Shown: positions 45,748 through 56,377 of the stretch, piece after piece
How positions within the stretch are numbered: the first letter of the stretch is position 1
How the letters are laid out: each line of letters opens with the position of its first letter
Assembly: GCA_039704465.1 (NCBI GenBank)
Contig: JASFAU010000013.1
Location: 992,001 to 1,056,000, forward strand
Direction: 5' to 3'
Length of the DNA: 64,000 nucleotides
Source of the DNA: Plasmodiophora brassicae
Lineage: Eukaryota; Endomyxa; Phytomyxea; Plasmodiophorida; Plasmodiophoridae
Made by a program: the position numbers and the translations under genes
Notes under the pieces: generated by a model
Seen by the model: the letters and a program-made list of their open reading frames with translations, nothing else
Database searches by the model: none
What the model was told of the DNA's origin: nothing

Positions 45748-46644
45748 ATGCCGACCGGTTCGATGATCGTCATCATGGCCATGTTCATAATTGGCCTCGG
45801 CGCCGAAGCCTCTCGGCGGCAACCAAACGACGGCCCTGCGAATGAGGTGAACAACGGGCTTCCCGCCATTCGCTCCCCTTCCATCCGGCAGGGCATCCTG
45901 AACCGCAAGGACCATGCGATCATGAACACAATCGACCCTTGGTCGTTGGGGCAGCTCGTGAAGTTTATGAACGCGAACGACCAGGTAAGTTGACGTCTCG
46001 CCTCGTTTGCCACTCGCCAATGCGGACGAATTAACGTCGTGCGCGCACCCATTACAGGTCGTCGAAGATGCCCTCGAATGGATTTCACGCCAAACGTGGT
46101 CACGTGACCAATTAGCAATGATTCTGCACGCTGCCTGCACACTATTCAACATGGAGCGGTTCCTAGTGGCCGTCGACGCACTAGAGAACAATCGCTTCCA
46201 TATCCCGGAATCGTTCGCGTACATCTGGAGTAAACGTATAGTCCCGCCGAACCTGGATCAGGCGTCGGAACTGAAGGGTCCGGTCGCCCCAGACGGTCGT
46301 TCCAACCGGTACCGATCTTGTTCATGCTGTTTGCTATCGGCCTTTGCGTCATCTGATCAACCATCTCCAGGTGTGACAAATGCTGGCATCCAGGCGTCGT
46401 GGACGATCATCGTGAGCTCCGAGCGCTCGGCTGTGGCAACCTACACCACAAGGCATGTGGCGACCACTACCTGCTTCGGTACGGCATCTGTCCTTCCTGC
46501 GGGGAGGTCATTGTCCCGGAGATCGCGAACGCGTTGCATCTCCAAAGCACAAGCCAAGGGGTGCCCGGCTCCCCCACGACCTTCTGTCTCCCTCTGGCTT
46601 ATACCGATTCGCTCAAGCGCCGTTACATGCGCCGCGATCATTAA
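45748..46644 (+). CDS. Predicted secreted RING-finger protein
   Basis: Exons 45748-45984, 46058-46308 and 46371-46644 (introns 73 and 62 bases) keep phase and give 253 residues. The start MPTGSMIVIMAMFIIGLGAEA looks like a signal peptide; this start was chosen over upstream codons for that reason. A helical middle (WSRDQLAMILHAACTLFNME, FAYIWSKRIVPP) is followed by a RING-type finger: CDKC, LGCGNLHHKACGDH and CPSC. A C-terminal tail LQSTSQGVPGSP is shared with the gene at the right edge (63466-64000), its paralogue. A secreted RING could be an effector acting in a host or an ER-lumen/membrane-linked ligase; neither is shown. The central RING ligand pattern C-x-N-L-H-H-x2-C is slightly unusual. 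Confidence 0.75.
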
Positions 46645-46717
46645 CTGACCCACACGTTTCGGATCGTTCGTCTCCCAACCTGAATACACAACGGGCCACT
46701 GCACGACCTCAGAGCGT

Positions 46718-49700
46718 TCATTGGGCGGCGTTCTCCGATCGCAGACGTCGGGCGGGTACGGGCCGTTTCGGCATGGGAGGCAACGGGAACCTGCGCTTGT
46801 CGGTGGGTGATGATGTCGCCGGGACCCGCCGCCCGACCACCTCGTCGACGTCGCCGTGATCCGGTACGGGCCTGGAGACGGGCGCCGGCGCCGGACGCAG
46901 GCCGTCCGCCGGCAACGACGTTCGCCGGGACAGGATCGGGACGGGCGGCGCCGCGGCGGCCATCGAGTCGATCGCCTTGCTGTCGAACGAGATCGACCCG
47001 TAGTCGGCGTCGTCGTCGTCGCCGTCGTTGTCATCGATCGGTGGCACGGCAGCGGCCGCGGCATGGTCGTCGCTGACGAGCAGGGCGGCAAAGTTCGGCA
47101 TCGGCGGCGGCGGGTGCAGGCGGCGGCGGGCGTCGATCCACGCCTCCATCGACTTGGCCAGGTCCTGCGATTGCCGCAGGGCCTCCATCGGGTCCGTCGA
47201 GCGCGGGTCGTACAGGTTGGGCGCCCAGACGATGGCCAGCGCGCCGCTCCCCATCTTGTTGTCCGCCTGGTGGTCGACGACGTGCGCGCAGACGTCGATC
47301 AGCCAGCAGAGCAGGGCCGACGACGACGCCGACAGCTGCTCGAGGACGGCGTCGAGCGTGGGCGCCCCGCGAAACGACGCGACCGGGTCCAGCAGCTTGA
47401 CGGGCAGGCTCCGGAACCAGACCTTCATCAGGCCGGCCAGGCAGTGCGGCGCGTCCGGCCCCGTCGCGGTCGGCGCGGCGGCGCCCCCGTCCAGCTCCAC
47501 CTTCATACGCGACTGCGCCTCCGCATCAGGTGCCACCCGGAAGATGCCTTCGGCCTGCAGGCCGCCCTGCACACACACGCACACGCACCGCTGTCAGCGC
47601 GCACACGCACCGGCGCCCCACCCTAAGCACACCTGTTCGTAGAGGCAGCGCTGCAGGCGGACGAGGACGCGCGGGATGCGCCCGTACTGCCCAACGTGGA
47701 CGCAGTCGCAGTCGTCGAGAGACACGCCGAACTGCGGCGCCGGCACCCCGGGCCCGTTCGGGACGGCAGCGTCGTCGTCGTCGACGTTTTCGTCGTCGTC
47801 GCGCGGGCGGACAACGGGTCCGCCCCGCTGGAAGCGGACGTCGTTGGCGGGCGAGTCGATCGGCAGCAGGTTGGCGACGGGGACGCGCCCGGGGCCGTAC
47901 GCCGCCTCCCGGCGCCGGTTCTGCAGCAGGCGCCGGCGAAGCTGCCCGGCGATGTCGTCGACGTCGCCCGGGTGGCGTTTCGCCAGCCGCCCCAGGTCGC
48001 TCCCGCAGTCGACGACCTGCAGGTGGTCGTTGAACCGGACGTTGTCGGCCAGGGCGCGCAGGCACGCGAGGGCGGCGCCGTTCCGGTCGACGTGCAGCGC
48101 CACCAGCCCGCGGTTCGTCTTGCAGGCGGCGGCCAGCGCCATCAGCGCCGGCTCGCCGAGGTCGTTGCCGGCGACGCTCAGGACGCGCAACGTCCTCGTC
48201 AGGGCGAGCGCCTCGAGCATGGGCTGCAGGACGGGGCCGCCCAGCGCCGCGCGCTCGTCGCCGTCCAGAAATAGCCGGGTCACCGTCGACGTCTTCACCA
48301 AAATAGCGAGCGCGTCCCGCAGATTGGCGGGGCCGCGCCCGAACCGCGCCAGGCGCCGCGGCACATTGCGCGACGCCGCCAGCGTCTCCAGGCGGCCCAG
48401 GCGGCACGCGAACTGGACGACCGCCGCCAGGCCGTCCAGGCCCAGGTGGCAGTCGCTGACGTCCAGCGCCCGGATGCGATCGAGGCGGCGCTCGCGCTGC
48501 GGCTGCTGCTGGGCGACGGCCAGCAGCTTGCCGGCGTCGACGTGGACGGCGCCGGCGAGGTCGATGCGGAACCCCTTGTCGTCGTCCAGGACGGCGTTCC
48601 TGCAGGCGCCGTCGACGACGACGGCGAGGCCGGTGGCCCCGGCCCGGACCTGCCCGAGGACGACGTCCTCGAGGGTGGTCGTGCGCGCCAGCACGTCGGC
48701 GAGGGCCGCGCAGGACGCCCGCCCCAGCCGGTTCTGCGCCAGGTTCAGCGCCCGCAGCGGCAGGCGCGCGTTCTGCGCGATCCCCGCCAGGACCGGGCGG
48801 CAGTGGACGTTGGCGCGCGCCAGCACCAGGACGCGCAGCGCCGTGCTCCGCTCCAGGAACGTCTGCAGGGCGAGCGACCCGGCCCGGCCCGCCTGCGACC
48901 CGGACAGGTTCAGCGTTGTCAGCGACGCCGCCAGCGACGCCGTCAGCAGCGACGCGATCGCCCCGGACGACAGGTCGCAGGCGGCCAGGTCGAGCGTGTC
49001 GATCATCGGCGTGCTGGACAGGGAGCGCGCCAGCGCGCGGACGGCGACCTCGGGCAGGCGCGCCCGGTAGATGGACAGGGTGCGCAGGCGCACCGGGCCC
49101 TCGTGCGTGTCCAGCGCGGCGCAGAGCGCGTCGCACCCGGCGCGCCCCATGCCGACGCCGCTCAGCGACACGGACGCGATCGACGAGTGCGGGCCGAACG
49201 CGCACAGGCACGCCTCGACGCCGTCGTCGCCCAGCGCCGGCGCGTCCCGCATCGTCAGCGACCTGTTCCGAGGGGGGCGGGGGGCGGCGGTCAGACGACG
49301 ACGACGCGAACGACGACGATGCGGTCGGTACGAACGTGATCAGCGGGCAGTGCCGGACGGCCAGGGCGACGACGCGGACGTCGACGACGTGCGGCCGGTT
49401 CGTGCCCAGCAGGCGCGTGACGTCGAGGTGCTCGGGCACCTGCCGGGCCAGGCGCTGGACGACGGCCGGGTTCGGGACGGCGTGCAGCAGGTCGGCCTGG
49501 GCGCGGTACGCGGCCGCCAGCGCGTCCGGCCAGGTCGGCGCCCACGAGCGCACCGACGCGGGCAGGAACCCGTCCGGCAGGTGGTACCGGGTCTGCTGCC
49601 GTGCCGGGCGCCCCAGCTGGAGCCGCGTCGTCGCCGTCACTGACGGGTGGCGCACGCTCAGCTGGGCACCGATGTGTGTGTGCGACAACGACGACGTACC

Positions 49701-50156
49701 GAGCAGGGTGGCCAGCTCTGCGGTCAGGGCGTGCTGGGCGACCAGGGCGGCGCGGCGCATCTTGTCGTGGCCCTCGATGAACGAGACCAGCGTGGCGAAG
49801 TGCCCCGAGCGGCGCGACGTGACGGAGACCTCGACGAGGTCGACCAGGGCGACGTTGAACTTGACGTAGCGGCCGCGAATCGGCTTACGCGGCACGATGA
49901 ACAGGCGCAGGTCGGTGAGGACGACGACGACGGGGCGCACCTCGCCGGACGACGACGTCGCCTGCTGCGTCTTGGCGAACCGCGAGTCCAGGCTGAAGTT
50001 GGCCAGCAGCGAGACGGCCTGCGCCGCCTGCTGCTGGTCGACCAGGCGGGACGCGTACCGGGCGTCGTCCTCGTCCATCTGCTTGGCCAGCGCCAGCCCC
50101 GAATGTTCGCTGGAGGCGACCGCCGCCGCCGCCGTCGTCGTCGCCAGCGCCGTCAT
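46718..50156 (-). CDS. CARMIL-like LRR protein with RhoGAP domain
   Basis: Exons 49336-50156, 47633-49262 and 46718-47566 keep phase and give 1,099 residues. The N-terminal 130 residues fit the PH-like domain of CARMIL proteins (LTDLRLFIVPRK). A long leucine-rich repeat region follows (LRTLSIYRARL, MIDTLDLAACDL, LTTLNLSGSQ, LRVLSVAGNDL). A RhoGAP domain closes it: IPRVLVRLQRCLYEQ, GLQAEGIFRVAPD with the arginine finger, and DNKMGSGALAIVWAPNLY. The tail is proline/basic (FPLPPMPKRPVPARR). CARMIL binds actin capping protein; RhoGAP turns off Rho/Rac. CARMIL-GAP fusions are known from Dictyostelium. The protein likely couples Rac signalling to actin at the leading edge. It converges with the RING gene, 73 bases apart. 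Confidence 0.8.
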
Positions 50157-50553
50157 CCTCTATGCGGTTCCCGAACGTGCCCAGCGGGGTCGTCTGCGAG
50201 TACAACGTGTCGACGGCGCGCGCGTGGGTCTGGTCGATTCCAGAAGAACGTACCCCACACGGCCGCGTTGGACGTCGCGCTGGATCGTCACCCGACCGGC
50301 CGGGGGCTTCAGGGCTGCGACTGCCCGTCGTCGACTCGAATGCAACCCACCCCCCTGTTGTTCGGGCCCCCCCGAGCGCCTCTCCCGCTGCCTGCATCGG
50401 CACGCGCTGGCCCCACTTCGGTACACCGCGACAGGGGCCATGCACGAAACCTGTCGCGGGTGCAACGCTGCCGCGGAACATTCCCCGCCTCTACACGTCG
50501 GGTACAATACACGGGAACGTCGCCCGATCCGACAGCACTGGTGCGATTGCCGC
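50157..50553. other. 5' flank of the CARMIL-GAP gene
   Basis: About 400 bases before the hAT insertion. Open frames run through on both strands but none has recognisable content; an upstream non-coding exon or promoter is possible. The hAT element starts at 50554 and may separate upstream regulatory DNA from the gene. Confidence 0.4.
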
Positions 50554-50565
50554 TAGGGGTGGGCA

Positions 50566-50760
50566 CGGTCCGGTCCGGGACCGGTCCGGGACCGGTCCCG
50601 GACCGGACCGGACCGGACCGCTCAGAAGTTGGACCGGACCGGACCGGACCGAGCAGTGTAACGTAAAGGACCGGACCGGACCGGACCGATCAAGTCTCGG
50701 ACCGATAGGACCGGGACCGCAGTCTCAGGACCGGTCCGGACCGGTCCTGTACCGACCGCC
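50566..50760. repeat. Left subterminal GGACC repeat array of the hAT
   Basis: Dozens of overlapping GGACCGGACC units, broken by short spacers (CTCAGAAGTT, GAGCAGTGTAACGTAAAG). Such arrays are plausible transposase binding sites. The first 134 or so bases of the element recur at 53252. Confidence 0.85.
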
Positions 50761-50820
50761 ATTGACGTTGTATTATATTACCATTTGGCACCAAAATAAG
50801 TCTAAGTTCAACGGTCAACA

Positions 50821-52893
50821 TTATACTGTTGTCATTTCATTGAAGAGGCGGTTCCACGCCCCAAGCTTCATGTGCATCTCCACGGTAAGTGGGTCGAGCG
50901 AGCTCCGGTCTGGGCCGATAAGGTCGCCCGACTCGGAAAATACGCATTCACAGGGCACTGAGCTGCCCTGGATCACGAATACGTCTCGAGCGAGCCGGCT
51001 GATTGTGGGAAAGCGCTCCTCATGCGCTTTCCACCACTGCAGGATATCTTTGCAGGACCTGTCGGCGCGAGCGGTCATGAGGTAGAAGTCATCGACCTCG
51101 TCGTCTTTAGCCGCCTGATCTCCTTCGGCCTCTGCAAACAAATCGAACGCGACATCCACGTCGTCTTCCTGTCGAGACGGAGTCGCTGACTGGTAGCCGT
51201 AGTTGGCCGCAAGGGTGCCGGACAGGTGCTCCTTCATGTTCTTTGCGTCGTCGCATGCATTCGATGTTCTTGGATCGAGCAACAGAGCCAACAGATTCAG
51301 CTTCGAGCACATGTAAGGTTCGTATTTGGTCAGTTTCGTCAGCATTGCGGTGGCCGCGCGCTTAACAGCTGGGGTCGTGAACCCGCAAGGGCTCCTGCCA
51401 GCCGCCGTCCGCTCGCAGAGATGCTTCATGTGCTTATAAATCAGCGGCTGCATCGAGATCGTCGCGTACGCCGATCCGCTCGCCGCCTTTGTGCAGTTGT
51501 ACGCATCCTCCAAAAAGTCTTTGCATGACTTGAGCACCCGCCATGTCAGAGGTTTGGTCAGATCTGCGAACGCCTCGAGCCGTGAGGAAAACCTCGCTGC
51601 GCTGATCAAGTGAACTGCAACCTTCTCGAAGGTGAACCACCGGTCTATCATGTCGAACGTTGTGTTCCACCTCGACTCGCAGTCGAGATTCGGGACGTGT
51701 ATCTGCTGTTTGGCAAAACCAAACAACACGCAAGCTTCCTTGAATGCGTCCGTAAGAGCCGATGATACACGAATGACCTATCGACACCAGTATTAATTAC
51801 AACAGTTACAACCAACATAGACAATATGAGGCACCTTTGCAAACTCTCTCAACAGAGAAATTTCCGTGCGTATGACATCTAGTGCATCCACCACACTCCT
51901 GTGTAGGATATGACAAACGCACCGAATGTGCCAATTATCATCCAAGTCAAGTTGCATCTCAGACTTCAAGTAGTCCTTGACCCGAGCAACAGCGGGGGGC
52001 ATTTCACCGCCGCTGTCGCTGGTGACGGCCCGCACACGCGATGCGACGTTGTAATCGTTCAACACCTTAATGATCAGTTCTGACGTTGTTAACTGGTTAT
52101 GCGGGCGGGGGAAATAGCTGTACTCGACAAGAACCCGTCGAAGACGCCAGCTCAAGTCAATCCAGTGCCCGGTAAGGGCGAAGTACCCTTGCATCATGCG
52201 TGATGACCACCCATCGACTGTTATAGCTAGACGCCCTGGAATTCTGTCGAGGACCACTTGAATCTTCTCGCGCGCAATGTGGTACTGATCAACTAATGAC
52301 CGCATCAACGTGCGTCTGCTAGGAAGTTGGTAGCGCGGATCAAGGGTTTGCAAGAACGACTCGAAGTACGGGCTCTCCACAATACTGAACGCTCTCTTCT
52401 CATCGACGATCCACGCAATTAACGCTGCCAGCTGCCTTTCCCGCGTCGAATCATCGATGTCTGGGCGACGGCTGCGGTTGCTGACGTCATTGTGAGGCGC
52501 CATCCCGACAGGTCCGGTTGCGACCGGGCGCTCGATGTCGTGCGCGTGTTGGAGATGCCTTCCCAGAGTACTATTTCCAGTGTGGGCGCCGAAGGTTGTT
52601 GGTTTGTCGGGTTCGCAAAGAAGGCAAATGCGAAGGTTCTCGACAGATGGACTCAGGCCAAAGTATCGTTTGCCCCAGAATTCGCCTCGATGCCGTTTGC
52701 CCGTTCGTCCACAGGCAGAAATCGAAGTCGACGGACCCGATGACAAAGGAACGGGGTCCCCTGAACTCGATGCCAAAGGATCGGGCCCCCCTGAACTCGA
52801 TGCCAAATAGGAACGGAGTCCCCTGAAGGTTGTGATTCCATATCTCTGGCATTCATCCAGATTAGGACAGCAACACTGATCTGAAAGAGCCAT
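50821..52893 (-). CDS. hAT transposase, uninterrupted
   Basis: Exons 51817-52893 and 50821-51777 join across a 39-base GT-AG intron in phase, giving 677 residues. In order: a Ser/Gly/Pro repeat region, a BED zinc finger (CLLCEPDKPTTF with GRHLQHAH), the RNase H-like core (LAITVDGWSS, VRAVTSDSGGEM, CVCHILHRSVVDAL), then DCESRWNTTFDMI and the C-terminal dimerisation motif (WWKAHEERFPTISRLARDVF, SSVPCECVFSESGDLI). These are the standard hAT blocks and no stop interrupts them. The host gene to the left is read from the same strand. Confidence 0.9.
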
Positions 52894-52988
52894 TGTTCAT
52901 ACCGATGAACTGGCAGATTGCTGACGTGCTCCACGCTCCGAATTCGGACTGAATCGTCAGGGTAGCGGCGCAGCGCAAAGTCCAAACG

Positions 52989-53220
52989 GCGCGCCCATAC
53001 GGCCATACCGCTCATGGGAACACCCGAGCCGGGCTCAAACGGCGCGCCCATACGGCCATACCGCTCATGGGAACACCCGAGCCGGGCTCAAACGGCGCGT
53101 CCCTACAGCTCATGGAGACACCCGATCCGATCGAACGAGGCGCCCCTACCGCTCATGGAAACACCCGATCCGATCGAACGAGGCGGCGCCTACCGCTCAA
53201 GACGTCATTCCCCGATCCGA
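52989..53220. repeat. Minisatellite inside the hAT, 53-bp and 43-bp units
   Basis: Two near-identical 53-base units (ending CCGGGCTCAAAC) are followed by about three shorter related units built on CTACCGCTCATGG and CGATCCGATCGAACGAGG. It sits upstream of the transposase start. Function unknown. Confidence 0.8.
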
Positions 53221-53251
53221 TCGGATCCGGACCTTCAAAGATGCGTTGGCA

Positions 53252-53613
53252 TAGGGGTGGGCACGGTCCGGTCCGGGACCGGTCCGGGACCGGTCCCGGA
53301 CCGGACCGGACCGGACCGCTCAGAAGTTGGACCGGACCGGACCGGACCGAGCAGTGTAACGTAAAGGACCGGACCGGACCGGACCGCGAGACGAGCAAGA
53401 AGGACCGAACTGGACCGGACTGCAAAAATTGGGACCGGACCGGACCGGACCGGACCGGACCGCTCAGAAGTTGGACCGGACCGGACCGGACCGAGCAGTG
53501 TAACGTAAAGGACCGGACCGGACCGGACCGCGAGACGAGCAAGAAGGACCGAACTGGACCGGACTGCAAAAATTGGGACCGGACCGGACCGGACCGGACC
53601 GTGCCCACCCCTA
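53252..53613. repeat. Duplicate hAT left end plus right end (MITE-like)
   Basis: Begins with a second copy of the element's left terminus (TAGGGGTGGGCACGG and the next ~120 bases, identical to 50554-50687) and ends at the true right terminus. In between, a block with GAGACGAGCAAGAAGG is repeated about twice.  The 362 bases look like a complete non-autonomous copy sharing the right end. The 8 bases left of it do not match ATTGCCGC, so it is not a simple separate insertion. Confidence 0.75.
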
Positions 53614-53621
53614 ATTGCCGC

Positions 53622-53998
53622 GCCGGCGTCCTCCGAGCCGACGACAGCCTTCGCCGATCCGGAGGGCGGACGCCGTTGCGGTCCGGGCCCGAAACCGGAT
53701 CGAGTGGGATGCCGACCCGGGGGAAACTTCCGAACGCCTGATGGCCCGTCGCGTGTGCGATGCCGACCCGGGGAAGGTCCTGCCGCGGGCGCGCCCTCCA
53801 CGATAGGCAGCGGCGGTTGCTGGCCGACCTCTCCGATCCGTCGGGGCCCCGATTTTCGGGGCCGACCCGAGCGTTGGGAACGGCGGGCACGGTAAGCGCA
53901 CCGCCCGCCCGGGGCGTGGTCATTACGACAAATCGACGGGGCGACCGACGTTGCAAGCGAGGCAGTGCGTTTGAGAGCGGCGACAACCGACGACGACG
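53622..53998. other. Spacer upstream of the KGG gene
   Basis: A two-copy motif GATGCCGACCCGGGG (about 53708 and 53759) is the only structure noticed. No gene is supported. It probably contains the KGG gene promoter. Confidence 0.4.
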
Positions 53999-54838
53999 AT
54001 GACGACGACGGCATCGAACCGTGAGGGAGAGACGGCCGGGCGCCGGGGCGGCAGCAAAGAGACGAACCCGGGCAACTTCGCGAACCGGCCGCACGAAGAG
54101 GTCAGCGAGATCGGACGCAAGGGCGGGCAGCACTCGCATGCGGGCGCGAACGTGAACCCGGCGAACTTCGCGAACCGGCCGCGCGAGGAGGTCAGCGAGA
54201 TTGGCCGCAAGGGCGGCAGCAAGGACGTGAACCCGGGGAACTTCGCCAACCGCCCCAAGGAGGAGGTCAGCGAGATCGCACGCAAGGGCGGCCAGCACTC
54301 GCACACGGGCGCCGACGTCAACCCGGCGAACTTCGCCAACCGCCCCAAGGAGGAGGTTCGTGAGATCGCGCGCAAGGGCGGGCGCACGCGCGGCCAACAG
54401 ATGCACCGCGAGGCCGAGCAGCGCCACCACGCGGCGGAGGACCGGGAACGCGAGGAGGAACTCGAGCCCGAGTACGAAGGCGGCGAGCAAGAAGGCATGG
54501 GCGAAGAAGAAGAAGGACAAGGCGGCGGGCAGACTCGCTCTGCAGGGCAGCGCGCCAACCCGGCCAACTTTGCGAACCGCCCCAAGGAGGAGGTTCGCGA
54601 GATCGCGCGCAAGGGAGGACGCGCGCGCGGCGAGCAGATGCACCGCGATGCGGAGGAGCGCCGCCTGGCTGCCGACCAGGAACGCGAGGAGGAGTTCGGC
54701 GGGTCCCGTCGCGGGCAGATGCAGACGAAGGCCGCCGAGCGGGCCGAGGATCGCCGCATGACGTCCGGCATGGAGCAGGCGGAGAACGAAGGCAACCTCG
54801 ACTACGAGGAACAGGACGTCGGCGAGATGGAGGAGTAG
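53999..54838 (+). CDS. KGG-repeat (Con-10/GsiB-like) stress protein
   Basis: A single-exon frame of 279 residues starting MTTTASNREG. It has five copies of the unit NPxNFANRPxEEVxEIxRKGG (at about residues 22-43, 50-72, 76-97, 104-126 and 184-206), the motif of bacterial GsiB/KGG proteins and fungal Con-10. These are very hydrophilic, LEA-like proteins made on desiccation, starvation or sporulation. The spacer between units 4 and 5 and the C-terminus are charged and predicted disordered. It lacks introns, unlike most neighbours, and the family is patchy in eukaryotes, so transfer from bacteria or fungi is possible but not shown. Confidence 0.92.
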   Translation: MTTTASNREGETAGRRGGSKETNPGNFANRPHEEVSEIGRKGGQHSHAGANVNPANFANRPREEVSEIGRKGGSKDVNPGNFANRPKEEVSEIARKGGQHSHTGADVNPANFANRPKEEVREIARKGGRTRGQQMHREAEQRHHAAEDREREEELEPEYEGGEQEGMGEEEEGQGGGQTRSAGQRANPANFANRPKEEVREIARKGGRARGEQMHRDAEERRLAADQEREEEFGGSRRGQMQTKAAERAEDRRMTSGMEQAENEGNLDYEEQDVGEMEE

Positions 54839-54994
54839 ATCCCCGCATATGCACGCCCCGGTTTTATATAAACAGGTCATCTATGAGTTTATGGTTTGAA
54901 TTAGCAAAAGCGGGCTTCTATACGACGTCCGTAACGCGTACGGCACATCGCCATTTGTTGCGAGGTGCAGTCCCGGCGTTGGTCTGACTCGTCG

Positions 54995-56113
54995 ATGGCG
55001 ACGTCGTTCGGGCGGCGCCTGTTCAGCACGATGGTGACGTCGCGGCCCGGGCGATCGAACCCGTCCGGTCGGCACGTGCTGTGGTCGGGGGCGGCCGTCG
55101 TCGGCATCTTCGCCGCCTGCGCCGTTGCCGAGCGGCGCCGGCCGACGTCGGCGGATCCGCGATGGCGACGGATGCGCTGGCCGGCCGATCGGCCCGCGCG
55201 CGACCTCGTCCTGATCGAGCACGAGTCCGTCCTGGAACGGGTGAAACGGAAATGGGACGCCTCGTCGGAAACGACCAGGACGCTGACCGTGCTGACCGCC
55301 GCCAACGCTGCCGTGTTCGGCCTGTGGCACGTCCGGGCGCCCGCGATCCGACGCGTCCTCGAACGGTATTTCACCAGCCGGCCTGAATCGCGGCGCATCG
55401 TCCCACATTTACTCTCTGGGTACTGGTCGACCGCGATCGTGTGTGTGTCCCCGATGCGACGCTTATGGCAATGCGCGAGGCGCCTGTAGGTTCTCGCATC
55501 AGTCCGGCGCCCACCTGGCCTTCAACATGATCGCGCTGTGGTCGGTGACTGCTGCAGCAGGGTGGCCGATCGTCCGGTCCCTGACGTTGATGCGAAAGGT
55601 CGTTCGGGTCGGTCGTGCACAACACGTACGGGCGGGAGCAGTTCTGCTTCCTGTACCTGTCGTCGATCATCGCCAGCTCGGTGTTCAGCCACGTCTACGC
55701 GTCACGTCTGGGGCGCCTGCGCCCATCGCTGGGCGCATCGGGCGGCGTCCTGGCCCTCGTCAGCGTCTGCACGGTGCTGCGCCCGGACGCCCAGCTCATG
55801 CTCATCTTCCTGCCGTTCGTCTCGGTGCGCCCCTCCCGGTTGCGTCCCCATGCGATCACTGCAACCTGATTCGTCGTCCTGCGTGGCACAGTTCCCTGCC
55901 TGGGCGGCGCTGGCCGGCATGTTCGCGTTCGACACCTGCGGGATCCTGCTCGGCTGGCAGATGTTCGACCACGCCGCCCACCTGGGCGGCCTGCTCGCCG
56001 GGTACCTGTACGCCTCCAAGCTCAAGGACCTGACCTGGGACCGGCGCCGCTGGCTCACCGACCGCCTTGGCGTCCAGCCGGCCCGGCGCCCACCCTCGTC
56101 CGGCACGTACTGA
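54995..56113 (+). CDS. PARL-type mitochondrial rhomboid protease
   Basis: Exons 54995-55419, 55490-55540, 55599-55824 and 55892-56113 (introns 70, 58 and 67 bases) keep phase and give 307 residues. The start MATSFGRRLFSTMVTSRPG looks like a mitochondrial presequence. Rhomboid features: GFSHQSGAHLAFNMIALWSF, the serine motif LGASGGVLAL and the histidine motif DHAAHLGGLLAGY. PARL/Pcp1 proteases cleave substrates in the inner mitochondrial membrane, and the extra N-terminal membrane segment (HVLWSGAAVVGIFAAC) fits that class. Catalytic Ser and His are both present. Confidence 0.85.
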
Positions 56114-56377
56114 TCTCGCTACACGATATGGACGCGGCGCCGTCCGATCGTCAACGACATCGCGCTGCTGCGGTACCGGCAGTTCCCGCGTGCGGGCCCC
56201 CCACGTCACGCAGTCGCTGGTGGTGCAGTTCGCAGTGGGACGGTCGGGTCGGGTCGGCGGCGGGTCGGGGGGGCCGCGCCGCGACTCCAAATGAGGCGCC
56301 GCCCAAAAAAAAAACGCGCGAAGTCCGGACTCGGAACGACGACGACGACGACGACGACGACGATTCGTCCAGCGGGA
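56114..56377. other. Short spacer with A run and GAC repeats
   Basis: 264 bases containing nine A (about 56305) and a (GAC)n run (56336-56362). No gene. Confidence 0.4.

Larger units (their letters stand above)
50554..53613 (-). mobile_element. Apparently complete hAT transposon
   Basis: A 3,060-base element with inverted ends TAGGGGTGGGCACGGTCC and perfect 8-base target duplications ATTGCCGC (50546-50553 and 53614-53621), as expected for hAT. The subterminal regions are built of GGACC/CCGGA repeats (50566-50760 and 53264-53600). The transposase is open on the minus strand. The perfect duplication and open frame suggest a recent, possibly still competent copy. Confidence 0.92.

Noticed and set aside
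47526..50156. One continuous 876-residue frame on the minus strand
   Set aside because: After exon 1 of the CARMIL-GAP gene it reads the LRR part in the wrong frame; the spliced model restores leucine-rich repeats and the RhoGAP domain.
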